Shown piece after piece: positions 59,276-64,000 of a stretch of DNA of 64,000 bases. Origin of the DNA: Nosema muscidifuracis. Lineage: Eukaryota; Microsporidia; Nosematidae. How positions within the stretch are numbered: position 1 is the first letter of the stretch; each line of letters begins with the position of its first letter. The notes beneath the pieces were generated by a model that worked only from the letters and a program-made list of their open reading frames with translations, searched no databases and was not told the origin of the DNA. The stretch covers positions 248,001-312,000 of the forward strand of contig JAIOKI010000018.1 of NCBI GenBank assembly GCA_028335825.1, written 5' to 3'. The position numbers and the translations under genes were made by a program.

Positions 59276-61441
59276 TTAATTTAATTTATCATTAAAAATT
59301 TCATTAAGATCAGATACATCATATAAAATAATTTCTGCTTCCTTATTGGGTTTAGTAGAAAGACATTTTCCAAGATTTTTACCATCAAAAATAAGTAAAA
59401 ATAATCCAGTTATATTTTGAAGTATATCATCTCTACTATTATTTAAAACCTTTTGATAACTTAATGAATAAGCAAATAAATAGAATAAATCGGAATTAAA
59501 CACTTCATTAACAAAAGGATCCCTATTTCTTATAACTCTCTCATCATATGAAGATAATCTTAATTTAGTTTGATACAAATACTTGACAAACTTTTCTTCT
59601 TGTAGAATAGAATATATAGAAGGATCTTTTTCTACTATCTTTGTATATTTAATAAAATATACCAATACAAATAATTTATAAATATCGTTATTAATAAACC
59701 CATTAATTTCAGATTTCAAATTTTTTATAAGATTTTCTATATCTACTGAATCAGGAATCTGTCTCTCTTTATAAAACGTAATAAGATTTTCTTTCGTAAT
59801 AAATCCCATATTTTGTATTACGACGTAAAAAATAAAAGTGTCAGGAGAAGTACAACTTGTAATCACCATTTCTTTAATTACTTTATCAAATATATCAGTA
59901 TTTTTCGTACTATTAAATATAAAGAAACAGACTTTATATTCAAAATTAATCATTTCATTGTATACTGAAATAATATTAGATATATAATTCGAAATTTGGA
60001 AGTCTATATAAAAAATATTTTTTTTGTATTTCTTATTTCTACTGAAATTTATATCTCCTATAGAAATACCTGTTAAATTAATTTGAATTAAAAGATCTTC
60101 TAAAAAAATATTATCGTTACTTTTAATAACGAACTTCTTATCGTTTCGTTTTTTATTAAAAAAGTCTTCTACTGTATCTTCATAGAAATCATAGTATAAC
60201 ATACTTAATCCTATATCACTATCATAAACTATAAATTCAATTAAATATGATTCTAATAATAAATTTTCTTCATTTTGATAAAACTTTGCATAGATTATTT
60301 CTATTAAAATAGTTTCAATAAATTCTCTAAGAGGTAGATCAGATAAATTTATATTTATATAATATGAAAAATATTGCATATGTCTCAATAATTTAAGTCC
60401 CAAAAATTTCATATCAGAATAATTTCCTACATAATTATATTTAGATTGTTCTATTTTTCCTAGAATATTGTAATTATCTTCAATTATATTTTCATAAATT
60501 AATTTATCTTCTGTTATATTTTCATTAATTATTTTTTTTTCTATTATATTTTTATTAATTAATTTATCTTCTGTTAAATTTTCATGAGCTAAGATATTTT
60601 CTGTTATATTTTCATGAGCTAAGTTATTTTCTGATTTATTTTGACAATTCAATTTATCGTCTGTTAAATTTTCATGAGCTAAGTTATCTTCTGTTAAATT
60701 TTCATTAGTTGAGTTATTTTCTGTTATATTTTCATTAGTTGAGTTATTTTCTGTTATATTTTCATTAGTTGAGTTATTTTCTGTTAAATTTTCATTATTT
60801 AATTTATCGTCTGATGTATTTTCATGAGCTAAGTTATTTTCTGATTTATTATGAAAATCTAATTCTTCCTTTATTATATTTTCACAATTCAATTTATCCT
60901 TCACACCTTGACAATTTAACTTATCCTTTACACCCTGACAATTCAATTCTTCCTTTATTATATTTTGACAATTAAATTCTTCCTTTACACCTTGACAATT
61001 TAATTTATCCCTTGTTATTTTTTTACAATCTAGTATATCTTTTGATATATTCTTAAATTCTGTCAATAAATAATTTTTTATCTTTGGTGTTATTCCTTCA
61101 TTATGAATTAGTAAATACTTTTCTAAAGATTCTTTTTTATTCCCAAATATTTTCAATATATCTATAAAAAGTTTTTTACTAATTTGTCTATCTTTATTAA
61201 GATAATCTGATATTTTAAGAGTATAAGAATAAGACTTACATTCATCTTTTATTGTACTAGATAGTTCTATAATATCTTTTTTTATAAATATACTGTGTAC
61301 AATATATTTTCTATCTATTGGTATCTTAAGTACTTCACCTTTACTAAATTTATTTTTTATTATCTGTTTGGATGCTATAAAAGTTTCTAGTCTGATATCG
61401 TCAGGAATAGATGATATTAATAATGTATAAAAAATATTCAT
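59276..61441 (-). CDS. Unknown secreted-like protein with a 10-residue repeat domain
   Basis: 721 residues. The N-terminus (Met-Asn-Ile-Phe-Tyr-Thr-Leu-Leu-Ile-Ser-Ser) is a short possible signal peptide. Residues 1-140 form one domain. Residues about 140-200 hold repeats based on Lys-Leu-Asn-Cys-Gln-Gly-Val-Lys-Asp, and about 200-310 hold ten-residue units of the form Asn/His-Glu-Asn-Leu/Ile-Thr-Glu-Asp/Asn-x-x-x (30 bases), many containing Asn-x-Ser/Thr sequons. Residues 330-721 are a second mixed domain without repeats. I recognise neither domain. CCC directly precedes the ATG. Secretion is uncertain because the hydrophobic stretch is short. Confidence 0.8.
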   Translation of the reverse strand: MNIFYTLLISSIPDDIRLETFIASKQIIKNKFSKGEVLKIPIDRKYIVHSIFIKKDIIELSSTIKDECKSYSYTLKISDYLNKDRQISKKLFIDILKIFGNKKESLEKYLLIHNEGITPKIKNYLLTEFKNISKDILDCKKITRDKLNCQGVKEEFNCQNIIKEELNCQGVKDKLNCQGVKDKLNCENIIKEELDFHNKSENNLAHENTSDDKLNNENLTENNSTNENITENNSTNENITENNSTNENLTEDNLAHENLTDDKLNCQNKSENNLAHENITENILAHENLTEDKLINKNIIEKKIINENITEDKLIYENIIEDNYNILGKIEQSKYNYVGNYSDMKFLGLKLLRHMQYFSYYININLSDLPLREFIETILIEIIYAKFYQNEENLLLESYLIEFIVYDSDIGLSMLYYDFYEDTVEDFFNKKRNDKKFVIKSNDNIFLEDLLIQINLTGISIGDINFSRNKKYKKNIFYIDFQISNYISNIISVYNEMINFEYKVCFFIFNSTKNTDIFDKVIKEMVITSCTSPDTFIFYVVIQNMGFITKENLITFYKERQIPDSVDIENLIKNLKSEINGFINNDIYKLFVLVYFIKYTKIVEKDPSIYSILQEEKFVKYLYQTKLRLSSYDERVIRNRDPFVNEVFNSDLFYLFAYSLSYQKVLNNSRDDILQNITGLFLLIFDGKNLGKCLSTKPNKEAEIILYDVSDLNEIFNDKLN
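60460..60990. repeat. 30-bp coding tandem repeat
   Basis: On the minus strand the unit GAAAATHTAACAGAAGATAA (plus a 10-base end) is repeated about twelve times within the 721-residue gene, with a less regular 27-30 base family (AATTGTCARGGTGTAAAGGA) beside it. Confidence 0.88.
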
Positions 61442-63292
61442 GGGTTGAAATTAAAATCCAAATATATTCATTAAAAATACTAATATTTTGATATTATATT
61501 TCTTTTATAATAGATTTTTATTACATGAATTTATTTTAGACTTTCTATTATAAAATTCCAGTATAACAGTTGGAAGATTTAATTGTAAAAAATTTCATTA
61601 AACATACCAAAAAAATAAGTGAATACGAGAAGTAAATTCTGATATAATATTGGAATATAAATTATTCGAATTAAAAAATAATTTTATGATTTTCATCAAA
61701 TTATATTCTAATTTAATTAAACATGACTCAATTTTGTATTAATTAAAATATAAATATAGAAGAAACTTCTATATAATTAATATGGAAGATAAATAAAATA
61801 AAAAATCTTGTTATTTCAATCTTTAAATTGTTTTATAATATTCAATAAACTTATTCTTATACATTTTATAGAAGATTTTTTTAATAAAATTCATCCTCCT
61901 TTTTTTTATATCTAAATAAAGGAGACTATTTTAAGAATAATAAAACTCTTTTATATATGCTCTCTATTTTCAAATTAGATAGAAGAATTTTTAATGAAAT
62001 TCAACCTCCTCTTTTTTATATCAAAATAGATGATAAAACAGTACAAGACTATTTTATATTATATAAAAAATATAATTATTTTATACATTGAAAGAAGATC
62101 AATTATAAAGTAGAATTAATGTTAGTCTTTGAGTTAAGAAAATATCATACAGTTTCAGAAAGATTAATTTAAAATAATTATATTGAATAAAATGGCTTAT
62201 TCTTATTTTTATAGATTTACTGTTTGGTGTTATAATAAAATATTAATTTAGGTGATATTAATAGTTAAATCTTCTATCCCTAATTTTTGAAGTTTGGTCC
62301 CTTGATTTGCCTTATTTGTGTTTTCTTTTCTCTTGTAGTCTCTTAAAATTTTATCTTTCTATAATCATCTTATAGACTCTGGATTGAAAAAATACCTCAA
62401 AGCGATTGTTTAGATCTATCTCGTTTTATATTGGTTATTGATATTTATAAATACTCTTCTTAAAATTTTATATACTTATTTTTAAGAGATTTTAATGATT
62501 TACTTTCAGGTCGTACTTACGCTTTTTCTTTATTTTAATGTTATTAAGTTATCGAACAATAATATAACTATTTTCATAATTAATATCTTATTATTAATTT
62601 TTATTTTTCTAATATCTCATTATTAATTTTCATAATTGATATCTTATTATATTTATTAAATTCTATAATCATCACCGAATATTTTATTGATTTTTCTAAT
62701 ATCTCATTATATTTATTAAATTCTATAATCATCACCGAATATTTTATTGATTTTCTTATTATTCAAAAACCAATATTTTTTTATAGATAAAATGATACTA
62801 TTTATTGTATATTTAAAAAAAATATGTTATATTAATTAGCTTTATATTCAATATTTCTTTCTTTCAAAAAATAAATTTATATATTGCAAATCACTAAGTA
62901 CTTTTTTTTAATAAAAGGCATATTCTCTAATAACAATCATATTGACGAACTAAGATTATTCTTAGTTTTTAATCACTCTTTAATAATTCAAAATAATCTA
63001 TATTTTAATACTACATATTAATTAATATTTTAATATACAGTCTTCTAAATTAATGAATGTGATTTTTTAGTTAATAATTATTATGCTTATTTTTATAATC
63101 ACAGCTTTATACTTATTTTAATATCTTTATTATGCTTATTTTTATAATCACAGTTTTATACTTATTTTTATATCTTTATTTTACACTCACAATTTTATAC
63201 TTATTTTTACATTCACACTTTAATACTTTATCTTATAAAATTGTAATTCATTAAACAAATATTTTTATAAATAATTTTTCCCTTCTTTTTTT
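61442..63292. other. 1.85-kb spacer at the right end
   Basis: Mostly AT-rich without a gene. 62270-62530 is less AT-biased (contains TTTGGTCCCTTGATTTGCCT and CAGGTCGTACTTACGC), but I could match it to no RNA. An exact 60-base duplication and a looser repeat near 63070-63220 (TTATACTTATTTTTATATCT type) are also present. Confidence 0.5.
62641..62760. repeat. 60-bp tandem duplication
   Basis: Two adjacent 60-base units starting ATCTTATTATATTTATTAAA and ATCTCATTATATTTATTAAA are almost identical (a few differences), so the duplication is recent. Confidence 0.92.
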
Positions 63293-64000
63293 ATGAACTA
63301 TTACACAATCCCTGAACAAGACATTGTAGATAAAAAGTATAATTCTCCTATAGAATTCATAGATGATTATATAGACATGTACACTAAACAAGCTAGAGTA
63401 TTTTATAAAGTATATGCTAAAGATATACAATATTACAAAATATATGAACAATCATTTTTAAATTATTTAATAATAAAAACAGGAGAAAGATTAATTAATA
63501 TAAATGACTTTATTAAAATAGAAGATCTTATTAAAGACTTCTTAAGTAGAAGATTCTATGATGAAATTTTTATTCAACATACAACTCTAATATATATTAA
63601 AGGAGTAGCTATTCTTTTAGACAAGGTTGATTTAGAAATTAACCAGTATAATTATTCAAATATTAATTGTCTATATTTTTATACTAATCTTAAAATTAAT
63701 TTATATAAATTATTTACTAAAAAGGCTTTGAAACATATCAAAATGAATAAAGAGTCATTTATAGAATATAATGAGTCATTCTGGGATATATTAAATGAAA
63801 ATATAAAAGAAATGAATAATATAAATAAGAATATAGAGAATATAGGTGTATCTTATATAATAAAAGATTCTGATCTTTTAAAACGTATTTCTGTATCTAC
63901 TAATTTACTTGGAGATTACAGGGTACAAAAATATGAAAAAAAAATATTCCTTGAAGTTTTATTAGAAAGAATTCAATTTATTATTGGGGATGTATCTAAT
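63293..64000 (+). CDS. 5' part of an unknown helical protein (runs off the window)
   Basis: An ATG at 63293, with CCC about ten bases upstream, opens a frame with no stop to the right edge (236 codons seen). The product is helical throughout, Tyr/Ile/Lys-rich, without signal peptide or membrane span. A segment near 125-145 (Leu-Tyr-Phe-Tyr-Thr-Asn-Leu-Lys-Ile-Asn-Leu-Tyr-Lys-Leu-Phe) faintly recalls the N-terminal repeats of cullins (Tyr-x-Leu-x-Leu...Phe), but the match is too weak to name it. Only the rest of the gene could show a C-terminal cullin domain. Confidence 0.8.
   Translation, partial: MNYYTIPEQDIVDKKYNSPIEFIDDYIDMYTKQARVFYKVYAKDIQYYKIYEQSFLNYLIIKTGERLININDFIKIEDLIKDFLSRRFYDEIFIQHTTLIYIKGVAILLDKVDLEINQYNYSNINCLYFYTNLKINLYKLFTKKALKHIKMNKESFIEYNESFWDILNENIKEMNNINKNIENIGVSYIIKDSDLLKRISVSTNLLGDYRVQKYEKKIFLEVLLERIQFIIGDVSN

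Overview
The window looks like a chromosome segment of a microsporidian, an intracellular fungal-related parasite with a very AT-rich genome. Almost every gene is a single short exon. Most starts have a CCC or GGG triplet a few bases upstream of the ATG, the microsporidian start-associated motif. Conserved proteins are shorter than in yeast. The only intron I could find is a 27-base one directly after the ATG of ribosomal protein eS27, which is the usual microsporidian position. I cannot name the species; base composition and loose packing would fit several AT-rich lineages.

Layout. 1-29.3 kb is a conserved block: the 3' end of an acidic repeat protein, TAF12, a class II myosin heavy chain, a WD40-like protein, tRNA-Leu(AAG), ribosomal P0, an unknown ORF with an in-frame TAG, SRP54, a homeodomain protein, a Sec66-like protein, cohesin SMC1, the exosome helicase Mtr4, a GC-rich possible RNA gene, a small unknown gene, the spliced eS27, chaperonin CCT8, SmF, an unknown gene, and a ubiquitin hydrolase whose 3' end lies antisense to tRNA-Pro(TGG). 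29.3-45.2 kb is an accessory-like island. It has long non-coding stretches with decayed sequence, a 5S rRNA gene and seven lineage-specific proteins, nearly all with a signal peptide or membrane segment, including a tandem paralogue pair. 45.4-61.4 kb is conserved again: a very short PRP8, an unknown gene sharing a 38-base divergent promoter with it, eIF6, a p24 cargo receptor, 6-phosphogluconolactonase, eL22, a possible TFIIH p62, IMP4, Ste24 protease and a repeat-bearing secreted-like protein. A partial unknown gene runs off the right end.

How the genes relate. Several serve RNA processing and translation: PRP8, SmF and the eS27 intron for splicing; Mtr4 and IMP4 for rRNA processing; eIF6, P0, eS27, eL22 and 5S for the ribosome; SRP54, a Sec66-like protein and p24 for secretion. 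There is no sign of operons. Neighbours are independent units with their own start motif, and most gaps hold their own private AT-rich tandem repeat.

The most promising novel material is the cluster of secreted or membrane proteins at 32.5-45.2 kb. Other items of interest are the P0 lacking its stalk tail, the gene fully antisense to tRNA-Pro, the GC-rich RNA candidate at 23.1-23.3 kb and the miniaturised PRP8.
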